In this document: one piece after another, positions 1 through 6,216 of the stretch
Layout of the letters: the number at the start of each line of letters is the position of its first letter
Numbering within the stretch: position 1 is the first letter of the stretch
Source: Selenomonadaceae bacterium
GTDB taxonomy: Bacteria > Bacillota > Negativicutes > Selenomonadales > Selenomonadaceae
Assembly: GCA_016280345.1 (NCBI GenBank)
Contig: JAEEGN010000188.1
Span: 1-8,652 of the forward strand
Direction: 5' to 3'
Length of the DNA stretch: 8,652 nucleotides
Position numbers and translations under genes: made by a program
Notes under the pieces: generated by a model
Database searches by the model: none
Seen by the model: the letters and a program-made list of their open reading frames with translations, nothing else
What the model was told of the DNA's origin: nothing

Positions 1-1
1 C

Positions 2-58
2 CTGAAGGGAAGGCTCAAAGTCGAAGGAAGGAAGGTACGGATTCTGGCACAGCCCTAG
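2..58 (+). CDS. purN: PurN (phosphoribosylglycinamide formyltransferase), C-terminal end only
   Basis: Only the last 18 codons and a TAG stop are in the window; the gene begins upstream. The readable residues include GRLKVEGRKVRIL, which resembles the usual C-terminal tail of firmicute PurN (an EGRL.VEGRRVRI-like ending). PurN transfers a formyl group from 10-formyl-tetrahydrofolate to glycinamide ribonucleotide, the third step of IMP synthesis, in the cytoplasm. The purN-purH-purD order expected of a purine operon supports the call. With so few residues the assignment rests on the tail motif and on context. A 77-nt gap separates it from the next gene. Confidence 0.6.
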   Translation: MKGRLKVEGRKVRILAQP

Positions 59-76
59 ATTCAATCCCGGCAAATC

Positions 77-101
77 CTGTGCGCGGTTCTACGGCGCACA
101 G
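77..101 (+). other. Stable hairpin in the purN-purH gap
   Basis: A perfect 8-bp inverted repeat (CTGTGCGC at 77-84, GCGCACAG at 94-101) with a 9-nt loop lies between the purN stop and the purH ribosome binding site. No T-run follows, so it is unlikely to be an intrinsic terminator. It could be an RNA processing or stabilising structure within the purine operon transcript; that role is inference. Confidence 0.45.
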
Positions 102-135
102 CACCGATCTTATCAAAGAGGAGTGGTGATGTGAT

Positions 136-729
136 ATGAAGATCAAACGGGCGCTCCTGAGCGTTTCGGACAAGACAGGCATCGTGGAGTTTGCCAGAAA
201 ACTCGCGGCCGCGGGGGTGGAAATCGTCTCCACCGGCGGCACCATGCGGGCCATCAAGGAGGCGGGCATTCCCGTCATCTACGTCAGCGACGTCACCGGT
301 TTCCCCGAGATTATGGACGGCCGGGTGAAGACGCTGAACCCTTACATCCACGGCGGCATCCTGGCGGTGCGGGACAATCCCGGCCACCAGAAGGCGCTGG
401 CGGAGCACAAGATTACCCCCATCGACCTCGTGGCGGTAAACCTCTACCCCTTCCGGGAAACGATTGCCAAGCCCGGCGTGGCGCTTGCCGAGGCCATTGA
501 GAACATTGACATCGGCGGCCCGGCGATGATTCGCGCCGCGGCGAAAAACTTCAAATTCGTCACCGTGGTGACAAATCCTGCCCGCTATGACGATATCGCC
601 GCCGCCGTTCTGAAAGACGGTTGCGTCAGCGGCATGATGCGCCTGGAACTGGCCCAGGAGGCCTTCCGGCACACCGCGGAATACGACGACTGTATCCAGA
701 AATACCTGCGGGAGCAGACCACGAAATAA
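136..729 (+). CDS. purH: IMP cyclohydrolase, stand-alone N-terminal domain of PurH
   Basis: Closes the purine ring of FAICAR to give IMP, the last step of de novo IMP synthesis. The 197-residue product is the complete MGS-like cyclohydrolase domain: SVSDKTG (9-15), STGGT (32-36), TGFPEIMDGRVKT (54-66), LYPF (103-106), IDIGG (124-128), RAAAKN (133-138) and FRHT (177-180). Residues aligned by eye with the catalytic Lys, Tyr, Asp and Lys of bifunctional PurH/ATIC are present (K65, Y104, D125, K137). The usual TLHP is TLNP here. Bifunctional PurH is about 510 residues. This ORF stops just after the cyclohydrolase domain and purD follows 13 nt later, so the AICAR transformylase must be encoded elsewhere. 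ATG 136 is the first in-frame start after a stop at 127-129; an AGGAG (119-123) lies 12 nt upstream, a slightly long spacing. Probably co-transcribed with purN and purD. Confidence 0.93.
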   Translation: MKIKRALLSVSDKTGIVEFARKLAAAGVEIVSTGGTMRAIKEAGIPVIYVSDVTGFPEIMDGRVKTLNPYIHGGILAVRDNPGHQKALAEHKITPIDLVAVNLYPFRETIAKPGVALAEAIENIDIGGPAMIRAAAKNFKFVTVVTNPARYDDIAAAVLKDGCVSGMMRLELAQEAFRHTAEYDDCIQKYLREQTTK

Positions 730-742
730 GGAGCAAGCTCAT

Positions 743-2020
743 ATGAACATTCTACTGATCGGCAGCGGCGGCCGCGAACACGCCCTGGCCTGGAAGCTCA
801 AGGAAAGCCCTCTCGCCGGCAAGCTCTACGCCGTTCCCGGCAACCCCGGCATCGCGGAAATCGCCGAATGCGTCGCCGGCGTCGATATCAACGACAACGA
901 CGCCCTGGTGAAGCTGGCGAAGGAGAAGGATATCGGCCTCGTGGTCGTCGGCCCCGAGGTGCCGCTGATGAACGGCGTCGTGGACGCCATGACAGAGGCG
1001 GGCATCAAGGCCTTCGGACCGACGAAGGCGGCGGCGGAACTGGAAGGTTCGAAGGTCTATGCCAAGGTCATCATGCGCCGTTACAAGATTCCCACCGCCC
1101 GCAGCGAGGTTTTCAGCGATCTCAGCCGGGCCCATGTCTATGTGCGGCAGATGCGTACCCCCTTCGCCATCAAGGCCGACGGGCTGGCGGCGGGCAAAGG
1201 CGTCATCCTGACGAAGACGGCGGACGAGGCGGTGGCGGCCCTCGATCTCATGATGAAGGAAAAAGCCTTCGGCGACGCCGGAAACCGCGTCGTCATCGAA
1301 GAATTCATGGAGGGCGAGGAAGCCTCGGTGCTGGCCTTCACCGACGGCGAGACCATCATCCCCATGGTGTCCTCCCAGGACCACAAGCGGGCCCACGACG
1401 GCGACGAGGGGCCGAATACCGGCGGCATGGGAACTTACGCCCCGGCCCCGGTGATGACGCCGGAACTCATGGCCGAAGTCACGGAGAAGATACTGAAGCC
1501 CGTCATCGCCGGCATGAAGCAGGAGGGCCGTCCTTACAAGGGCTGCCTTTACGCCGGCCTGATGATCACGAAGCAGGGCCCGAAGGTCGTGGAGTTCAAC
1601 GCCCGCTTCGGCGATCCGGAAACGCAGGTGGTGCTGCCGCTCCTGAAGAGCGATCTGGTGGAAACCATGCTGGCCTGCGTGGACGGTACGCTGGCCGGAA
1701 AGCCCATCGAATGGGCGGACGGAGCGGCCGTCTGCGTCGTCATGGCATCGGGCGGCTATCCCGGCAGTTACGAAAAAGGCAAGGAAATCACCGGCCTCGA
1801 CGCGGCGAAAGCGGCGGGCAGTCTCGTCTTCCACGCCGGTACCAAGGCGCAGGGCGACAAGATTGTTACCGGTGGCGGCCGCGTCCTCGGCGTCGTTGGC
1901 CAGGGCGCGGACATCAAAGCCGCCGTGGCGAAAGCCTACGAAGGCGTCGACGCGATTCACTTTGACGGCGAATTCCATCGCCGCGACATCGCCCACCGGG
2001 CCCTGGCGCGTCTGTCCTGA
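743..2020 (+). CDS. purD: Phosphoribosylamine--glycine ligase (GAR synthetase)
   Basis: Ligates glycine to 5-phosphoribosylamine using ATP, giving glycinamide ribonucleotide, the second step of purine synthesis; cytoplasmic. At 425 residues it is a full-length family member. N-terminal domain: LIGSGGREHA (5-14), VGPEVPL (69-75), FGPTKAAAELEGSK (91-104). ATP-grasp core: KADGLAAGKGV (144-154), EEFMEGEEAS (186-195), SSQDHKRA (210-217), GPNTGGMG (223-230), VEFNARFGDPETQ (283-295). C-terminal domain: ends with DGEFHRRDIAHRAL (408-421). A good Shine-Dalgarno (AGGAG, 729-733) precedes the ATG by 9 nt and overlaps the last base of the purH stop, so the two genes are tightly coupled. purD is the last gene of the operon; a terminator follows 24 nt later. 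Confidence 0.97.
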   Translation: MNILLIGSGGREHALAWKLKESPLAGKLYAVPGNPGIAEIAECVAGVDINDNDALVKLAKEKDIGLVVVGPEVPLMNGVVDAMTEAGIKAFGPTKAAAELEGSKVYAKVIMRRYKIPTARSEVFSDLSRAHVYVRQMRTPFAIKADGLAAGKGVILTKTADEAVAALDLMMKEKAFGDAGNRVVIEEFMEGEEASVLAFTDGETIIPMVSSQDHKRAHDGDEGPNTGGMGTYAPAPVMTPELMAEVTEKILKPVIAGMKQEGRPYKGCLYAGLMITKQGPKVVEFNARFGDPETQVVLPLLKSDLVETMLACVDGTLAGKPIEWADGAAVCVVMASGGYPGSYEKGKEITGLDAAKAAGSLVFHAGTKAQGDKIVTGGGRVLGVVGQGADIKAAVAKAYEGVDAIHFDGEFHRRDIAHRALARLS

Positions 2021-2040
2021 CGTCATTTCCCGTTACCGAC

Positions 2041-2078
2041 AAAACCCCCGGCTGCCCTGAACAGCCGGGGGGGTTCCT
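2041..2078 (+). terminator. Intrinsic terminator after purD
   Basis: A perfect 10-bp GC-rich stem (CCCCCGGCTG 2045-2054, CAGCCGGGGG 2062-2071) with a 7-nt loop begins 24 bp after the purD stop. The following tract (GGTTCCTAT) is a weak U-run, so efficiency is uncertain, but place and stem strength fit the end of the purine operon. Confidence 0.75.
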
Positions 2079-2133
2079 ATCCGATTCCTCACCCGTTATC
2101 TCCCAACAACAGCCGTCCCCTTGTAATTTCCGC

Positions 2134-2190
2134 GCTCCACAAGTTATCCACAGATGTTGTCCACATATCCACCGCTTGCCTGGTGAATAA
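2134..2190 (-). promoter_or_regulatory. Cluster of DnaA-box-like 9-mers
   Basis: TTATCCACA at 2144-2152 is a perfect consensus DnaA box. TTGTCCACA (2157-2165) differs at one base, and ATATCCACC (2165-2173) at two. A further TCCACA core lies at 2136-2141, and TTATTCACC is readable on the opposite strand at 2190-2182 (two mismatches). The spacing of the TCCAC cores on the + strand is 11, 13 and 8 bp. DnaA binds such 9-mers at oriC and at regulatory clusters elsewhere. With no dnaA or dnaN near and genes converging on the site, a regulatory or titration cluster is likelier than the origin. Confidence 0.5.
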
Positions 2191-2203
2191 CATGGAATAT
2201 CAT
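2176..2203 (+). promoter_or_regulatory. Putative sigma70-type promoter in the convergent gap
   Basis: TTGCCT (2176-2181, four of six consensus bases) and TATCAT (2198-2203, five of six) are separated by 16 bp. Transcription would start near 2210 and run rightwards to the terminator at 2475-2513. The promoter lies immediately beside the DnaA-box cluster, and one reverse box (2182-2190) falls within the spacer. Predicted from hexamers alone. Confidence 0.35.
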
Positions 2204-2209
2204 GATGAC

Positions 2210-2513
2210 AATATCTAAATGCGTATTGATCCGAGACCGAATGGAGCTTCCCCTGGTGGAAAAATACACGCATCGGATCATGCCGCGTATGCAGGCGTTG
2301 GTACGAGGCTTGGGCATGCTACAGGCACCGGACGGAATCAGACAACGGTTCCGCCCCCTCGGGCTCAAACCACCTGGATCATTTGCGGGCATATTTTGCG
2401 CGCACCCAAGCGGCGGATTGATCAACCGGCCGCGCATCAGCGCCACCTACAGCCATCGGCATACAAAAAACAGTCCCCTGTATCCCGTCAACGTGAGATA
2501 CAGGGGCGTTTTT
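2210..2513 (+). ncRNA. Candidate non-coding RNA of about 300 nt (unidentified)
   Basis: Defined only by a putative promoter (2176-2203) and a strong intrinsic terminator (stem 2475-2484/2497-2506 followed by CGTTTTT), with no plausible ORF between. The 5' part can fold through an 8-bp inverted repeat (TGATCCGA 2227-2234, TCGGATCA 2273-2280). A second possible stem is CGGAA near 2335 with TTCCG near 2350. I do not recognise the family. Because the terminator also works in reverse, it might instead end a short leftward RNA from 2514-2640. Confidence 0.3.
2465..2513. terminator. Strong bidirectional intrinsic terminator
   Basis: A perfect 10-bp stem (CCCCTGTATC 2475-2484, GATACAGGGG 2497-2506) with a 12-nt loop is flanked by six A's on the left (2465-2470) and a T-run on the right (2509-2513). 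It can therefore act on either strand. Neither the purine operon nor the tRNA unit needs it, since each already has a closer terminator, so it suggests another transcript in this gap. Confidence 0.75.
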
Positions 2514-2641
2514 CATGGCTTTTGCCCGCTTGCGCCTCGGCACAATGCTTCAATTATCGGGACGCACGCTGGTTGTCCGGCGAATTGCGACGTATAGGGA
2601 GGCAGCCAGAAGCACCGCCTTTCGTTGCCGCTGATAACAAC

Positions 2642-2666
2642 AAAAAAGGGAACCCCAACGGTTCCC
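2642..2666 (-). terminator. Intrinsic terminator after tRNA-Val(CAC)
   Basis: Read leftwards: a 7-bp stem (GGGAACC/GGTTCCC, 2660-2666 with 2648-2654), a 5-nt loop, then six T's (complement of A 2642-2647). It starts 9 nt beyond the tRNA 3' end and is a canonical end for the tRNA transcript. Confidence 0.85.
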
Positions 2667-2675
2667 CTCTCCTGC

Positions 2676-2752
2676 TGGTGCTCAAACAGCGACTCGAACG
2701 CTGGACCCCCACCATGTGACGATGGTGCTCTAACCAACTGAGCTATTTGAGC
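2676..2752 (-). tRNA. tRNA-Val, anticodon CAC
   Basis: Read on the minus strand this is a complete 77-nt cloverleaf. The acceptor stem is GCTCAAA/TTTGAGC (7 bp); the D arm is GCTC/GAGC with a 9-nt loop; the anticodon stem is CCATC/GGTGG with loop GTCACAT, giving CAC after U33. The variable loop is GGGTC, the T arm CAGCG/CGCTG with loop TTCGAGT, the discriminator base A, and CCA is encoded. Decodes GUG. The body closely resembles known bacterial tRNA-Val. It shares the D arm and the 3' half of the anticodon arm with its neighbour, while the acceptor and T stems differ. Confidence 0.95.
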
Positions 2753-2756
2753 AGAA

Positions 2757-2785
2757 TTAAAATAAAAGGCTGGCAAAAACCAGCC
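2757..2785 (-). terminator. Terminator-like hairpin between the two tRNA genes
   Basis: Read leftwards from tRNA-Val(GAC): a 6-bp stem GGCTGG/CCAGCC (2780-2785 with 2768-2773), a 6-nt loop, then TTTTATTTTAA. It has intrinsic terminator form but lies between two tRNA genes that seem to share one promoter. It would either cut expression of the second tRNA or be a processing structure. Confidence 0.7.
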
Positions 2786-2796
2786 GGGTTCGCAAG

Positions 2797-2873
2797 TGGT
2801 GCGCTGTGCAGAAATCGAATCTGCGACCCCCACCATGTCAAGGTGATACTCTAACCAACTGAGCTAACAGCGC
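2797..2873 (-). tRNA. tRNA-Val, anticodon GAC
   Basis: Complete 77-nt cloverleaf on the minus strand. The acceptor stem is GCGCTGT/ACAGCGC (7 bp); the D arm is GCTC/GAGT with one G-U pair; the anticodon stem is TCACC/GGTGG with loop TTGACAT, giving GAC. The variable loop is GGGTC, the T arm GCAGA/TCTGC with loop TTCGATT, the discriminator base A, and CCA is encoded. Decodes GUC and GUU. It is the promoter-proximal gene of the pair and very like E. coli tRNA-Val(GAC) in the anticodon region. Confidence 0.96.
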
Positions 2874-2888
2874 ATTTCAACAATGGAT

Positions 2889-2917
2889 ATTATAGCCGAT
2901 TTTCCCGCTTTTGGCAA
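2889..2917 (-). promoter_or_regulatory. Sigma70 promoter of the tRNA-Val genes
   Basis: On the minus strand TTGCCA (2917-2912, five of six) and TATAAT (2894-2889, perfect) are separated by exactly 17 bp. The predicted start near 2882 leaves a leader of only about 9 nt before the tRNA-Val(GAC) 5' end, as is usual for tRNA genes. Confidence 0.85.
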
Positions 2918-2985
2918 GGGGGGAACGCAAATTTTCTCAAAAAACTTTGCTTCTCCCCGCCCCTGTCCAGCCTCCCGGTCCGCGG

Positions 2986-3012
2986 AAAAGCGGACGGCAC
3001 GGTCCCGTCCGC
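2986..3012 (-). terminator. Terminator of the amidase operon, with a competing hairpin
   Basis: Read leftwards: an 8-bp stem GCGGACGG/CCGTCCGC (3005-3012 with 2990-2997), a 7-nt loop, then four T's (2989-2986). It begins 13 nt after the last operon gene. The distal arm can also pair with GTCCGC at 2978-2983, so two mutually exclusive hairpins are possible. Confidence 0.65.
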
Positions 3013-3025
3013 CTCCCAGGCCAGC

Positions 3026-3352
3026 CTATCGGCCGCCGTATTTCTTCTCGATTTCCTCCAGGCGCTTCTGATGGCGCTCCAATTCCTTTTGCAGCTCAAA
3101 CTCCCGCAGGGGCTTGTGATTCTTGAGATGTTTATAGATCAACCGCACCCGCCGTTCGTGCTCCTTGTTCTCGATGTCCAGGGCCCGCTCGTAGTTCATG
3201 GGCTCCGGCTTCTGGCGGGGCTTGGGCGGTGGCCGCCGCGTCTTGGGCGCGGCCAGAACCATACCGGAATCCAAAGGCGAGGGAAACGACGCCTGTCCGC
3301 TGAAAAGCAAGAGACCGGCAAAGAAAGCCGCTGCCAGCTTTTGTCCCTTCAT
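3026..3352 (-). CDS. Small secreted basic protein of unknown function
   Basis: I do not recognise a family for this 108-residue product. It begins with a signal peptide: K2 and K5, a hydrophobic stretch LAAAFFAGLLLF (6-17) and a possible cleavage site near A21, or after the alanines at 34-35. No lipobox cysteine is visible. A basic proline-rich segment (about 36-52, with RRPPPKPRQKP) follows. The rest (54-104) is highly charged and probably helical or coiled coil, with many K, R and E; the protein ends KKYGGR. It would be exported beyond the inner membrane. The ATG at 3352 has GGAGG at 3366-3362, 9 nt upstream. It is the last gene of the amidase unit, 101 nt after the SEC-C gene, so an envelope role (for example peptidoglycan binding through basic residues) is a guess from position and charge. 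Confidence 0.7.
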   Translation of the reverse strand: MKGQKLAAAFFAGLLLFSGQASFPSPLDSGMVLAAPKTRRPPPKPRQKPEPMNYERALDIENKEHERRVRLIYKHLKNHKPLREFELQKELERHQKRLEEIEKKYGGR

Positions 3353-3453
3353 CTCCCCTCGCCTCCCTCTTCGTGCTGCGTCGCCCCACCGTCAACCAAC
3401 GGTACCGGCACGCCGGCGCCGGACCTGCTGTCTGCCGGCGATGCTTCGCTCTT

Positions 3454-4674
<1,221 letters not shown>

Positions 4675-4697
4675 GCCCATCCTCCTATATCTGTCCG

Positions 4698-6053
4698 TTA
4701 TTTGCCAAAGAAATCCGAAATGCCCTGCACGATGCCCACGGCCGCTTTCTTCGCGCCCAGCTTCGAGTTCAGCAGCTTCTCTTCCTTCGGATTGGAGAGG
4801 AATGCCACTTCAATCAGCGTCGCCGGCATGTGCGTCTTGCGGACCACATAGAAATTGCAGGTCTTTATGCCGCGGCTCGTCGTCTTCAACTGCTTATAAA
4901 GCGACGACTGGATTGCCTGCGTCAGGCGGCGGCTGGCCGCCGTGCCCTTCTCGTAGTAGTAGCCGGTAGTCCCCGACGCTTCGCGGCTGGTAAAGGAATC
5001 CGTATGGATGCTCACGAAGATATCCGCCTTCGCCTTGTTCGCCACGTCACAACGGGCCTGAAGCTCGTCGATATCCGTTGCCTGCCGGTGCTTCGGCGAA
5101 ACCTCGGTATCGATCTCCCGCGTCATGATGACCTTTGCGCCCGCCTTCTCCAGCAACGCCTGGACCTCCTTGGCAATCCGCAGCGTCACGCTCTTCTCGG
5201 TAACGCCCGTCGGTCCGATGGCGCCGGAATCCTCGCCGCCGTGGCCGGGATCAATGGCGATCTTCTTTCCCTTGAGACCCGGTGAGAACTTTGGCTCGGG
5301 AATTGGCTCCTCCTTTTCCTCCGGCTTTGCCTCTTCCTTCTTGCCCTCGGCCGGCTTCTCACCGTCCTTCTTCTCCTCTTTCTTACCGGATTCGCCCGCG
5401 TCCCCGGACGTCTCCTTTTTCTCCGTACCCTCGGCGTCCTGCTTCGCCTCCGGGGTCGGCTCCTTTTCAACCTTCGTCTCCGCCGGCTTCTCCGTCCCCT
5501 CGCCCGGCTTCTCCTCCTTCGGCGACGCCGGCGTCGCTGGTGTTTCCGGCTCCGGATTTTCCGGCGGCGCGTCCTTCGGTTTCTCCGCCGTACCGTACTC
5601 CCCCTTGCCGCTGCCCGCGCCGGTGCGGCCGAAATCCATTACCACCCGGAACGGGGCTGCGTTTTCGCCCCCGGCGATGGTAAAGACATCGAAATTGCCC
5701 TTCGTCACCGTTGTCTCCACCACGACGCGTACCGTCGTCTTATCGAACTGCCCCACCCGGATGCGGCTCGCGAAACGGCTGTCAAGCGAAATATCCCGGG
5801 CGACGCTGGGATTCAGCCAGGCCCCGGCGATATCAACCACCACCCGGTCCGGCCCTGACAGCACCATCGTCTTGTACTCGACTTCCTTCGTCGCGTCCAC
5901 CACGATGCGGACGTGATCGGCCGACGCGCCGACGCGCACCGCCTTGATCTCCGCCATATGAGACACCTTATCGCCAAAGGCCGATGCCTCCGCCAGACCG
6001 AACTGCCCCAGAAGCAGCAGGGATGTCAGACAAAGAAAAATAACGCGAATCAT
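4698..6053 (-). CDS. N-acetylmuramoyl-L-alanine amidase (AMIN + Amidase_3), AmiC-like
   Basis: A zinc amidase that cleaves the bond between N-acetylmuramic acid and the stem peptide of peptidoglycan, probably in the periplasm during daughter-cell separation. In 451 residues: a signal peptide (hydrophobic 4-20, ASA site at 23-25), an AMIN-type localisation domain (about 36-140), a Lys/Glu/Pro-rich low-complexity linker (about 142-256) and an Amidase_3 catalytic domain (about 261-451). Ligands are visible: H271 in DPGHGG, E286 in GVTEKS, H350 in SIHTDS, and catalytic E415 in LIEVAFLSN. The frame stays open to a TTG at 6182, but only the ATG at 6053 puts a signal peptide at the N-terminus. Its ribosome site is weak (GGGGG, 7 nt away). 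It heads an operon with the SEC-C and small secreted proteins, behind a promoter at 6217-6246 and a leader with an internal terminator. Family confidence is high; the exact paralogue is not assigned. Confidence 0.94.
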   Translation of the reverse strand: MIRVIFLCLTSLLLLGQFGLAEASAFGDKVSHMAEIKAVRVGASADHVRIVVDATKEVEYKTMVLSGPDRVVVDIAGAWLNPSVARDISLDSRFASRIRVGQFDKTTVRVVVETTVTKGNFDVFTIAGGENAAPFRVVMDFGRTGAGSGKGEYGTAEKPKDAPPENPEPETPATPASPKEEKPGEGTEKPAETKVEKEPTPEAKQDAEGTEKKETSGDAGESGKKEEKKDGEKPAEGKKEEAKPEEKEEPIPEPKFSPGLKGKKIAIDPGHGGEDSGAIGPTGVTEKSVTLRIAKEVQALLEKAGAKVIMTREIDTEVSPKHRQATDIDELQARCDVANKAKADIFVSIHTDSFTSREASGTTGYYYEKGTAASRRLTQAIQSSLYKQLKTTSRGIKTCNFYVVRKTHMPATLIEVAFLSNPKEEKLLNSKLGAKKAAVGIVQGISDFFGK

Positions 6054-6209
6054 TTGCTTTCCCCCAACCTGCGCTGCGTCTTTCCCCGAAAAAAGAAAGG
6101 CCGGCACCAGCCAGCCTTTTGGGAATCCCGGATCATCCGGAACCGGGCAGCATAACCGAACGGGCGGGGCCCTGCCCGCCAACCCGGTCTGCCAAAGCGC
6201 GCGCGTGCT
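6054..6209 (-). promoter_or_regulatory. Structured leader of the amidase operon
   Basis: Between the predicted start (about 6209) and the amidase ATG lie about 155 nt of GC-rich, hairpin-forming sequence: GGCGGG/CCCGCC (6163-6168, 6175-6180), CCCGG/CCGGG (6127-6131, 6143-6147) and a terminator (6088-6116). GGGCAG and CTGCCC segments could form longer-range alternatives. I do not recognise a known riboswitch, T-box or leader peptide. This could be an attenuator, a separate RNA of about 120 nt, or simply the 3' end of the upstream symporter transcript. Confidence 0.4.
6088..6116 (-). terminator. Intrinsic terminator inside the amidase leader
   Basis: Read leftwards: GGCTGGC (6116-6110), TGGT loop, GCCGGCC (6105-6099) with one mismatch, then TTTCTTTTTT (6098-6089). 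It stands 34 nt before the amidase ATG and about 90 nt downstream of the amidase promoter. It may end the symporter transcript (stop at 6274, which has no good terminator of its own), attenuate the amidase operon, or both. Confidence 0.7.
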
Positions 6210-6216
6210 ACCCTAT

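Larger units (their letters stand above)
2080..2640. other. Long intergenic region between convergent transcripts; no convincing protein gene
   Basis: The purD terminator and the terminator of the leftward tRNA genes are separated by about 560 bp. Open frames here (for example 2202-2597 +, 2219-2719 +, 2144-2446 -) translate to residue mixes rich in R, P, H, G and C with no recognisable motif, and I found no convincing ribosome binding site; one runs into a tRNA. What can be supported is a DnaA-box cluster, a promoter-like pair, an inverted repeat (TGATCCGA 2227-2234, TCGGATCA 2273-2280) and a bidirectional terminator (2465-2513). From 2514 to 2640 I see nothing assignable. I found none of the tmRNA, RNase P RNA or SRP RNA core motifs I know. 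Confidence 0.6.

Noticed and set aside
61..672. A 203-residue open frame antisense to purH
   Set aside because: Shadow of the IMP cyclohydrolase frame with no recognisable domain.
136..729. A broken or frameshifted purH pseudogene
   Set aside because: The cyclohydrolase domain is complete with its catalytic residues, and purD follows immediately with its own ribosome site; no remnant of the transformylase domain is present.
868..1965. A 365-residue + strand frame within purD
   Set aside because: Extremely rich in Arg and Gly, typical of an alternate frame of a GC-rich gene; purD occupies the region.
752..2026. A 424-residue open frame antisense to purD
   Set aside because: Lies wholly over a textbook purD. 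Its translation is rich in H, G, R and D with no motif; long antisense frames are expected in GC-rich codons.
2134..2210. Chromosomal origin of replication
   Set aside because: DnaA boxes are present, but no dnaA, dnaN, rpmH or gyr genes are near and the flanking genes converge on the site; origins are normally flanked by diverging genes.
2182..2210. A dif/XerCD recombination site
   Set aside because: The left end begins GGTG as in E. coli dif, but the right arm does not match and the two halves are not palindromic.
2144..2446. A 100-residue minus-strand frame in the intergenic region
   Set aside because: Composition is unlike a protein and it overlaps the DnaA-box cluster; no supporting start signal.
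2202..2719. Two overlapping + strand frames (131 and 166 residues) in the intergenic region
   Set aside because: No convincing ribosome site, no known motif; the longer runs into a tRNA gene, and both cross the strong terminator at 2475-2506.
5125..5916. A 263-residue + strand frame rich in S, F, P and G opposite the amidase
   Set aside because: It is the complement of the Lys/Glu-rich linker of the amidase; low-complexity shadow.
6054..6182. N-terminal extension of the amidase from a TTG at 6182
   Set aside because: The frame is open, but it would bury the signal peptide that starts at the ATG at 6053 and would translate through the leader terminator hairpin.
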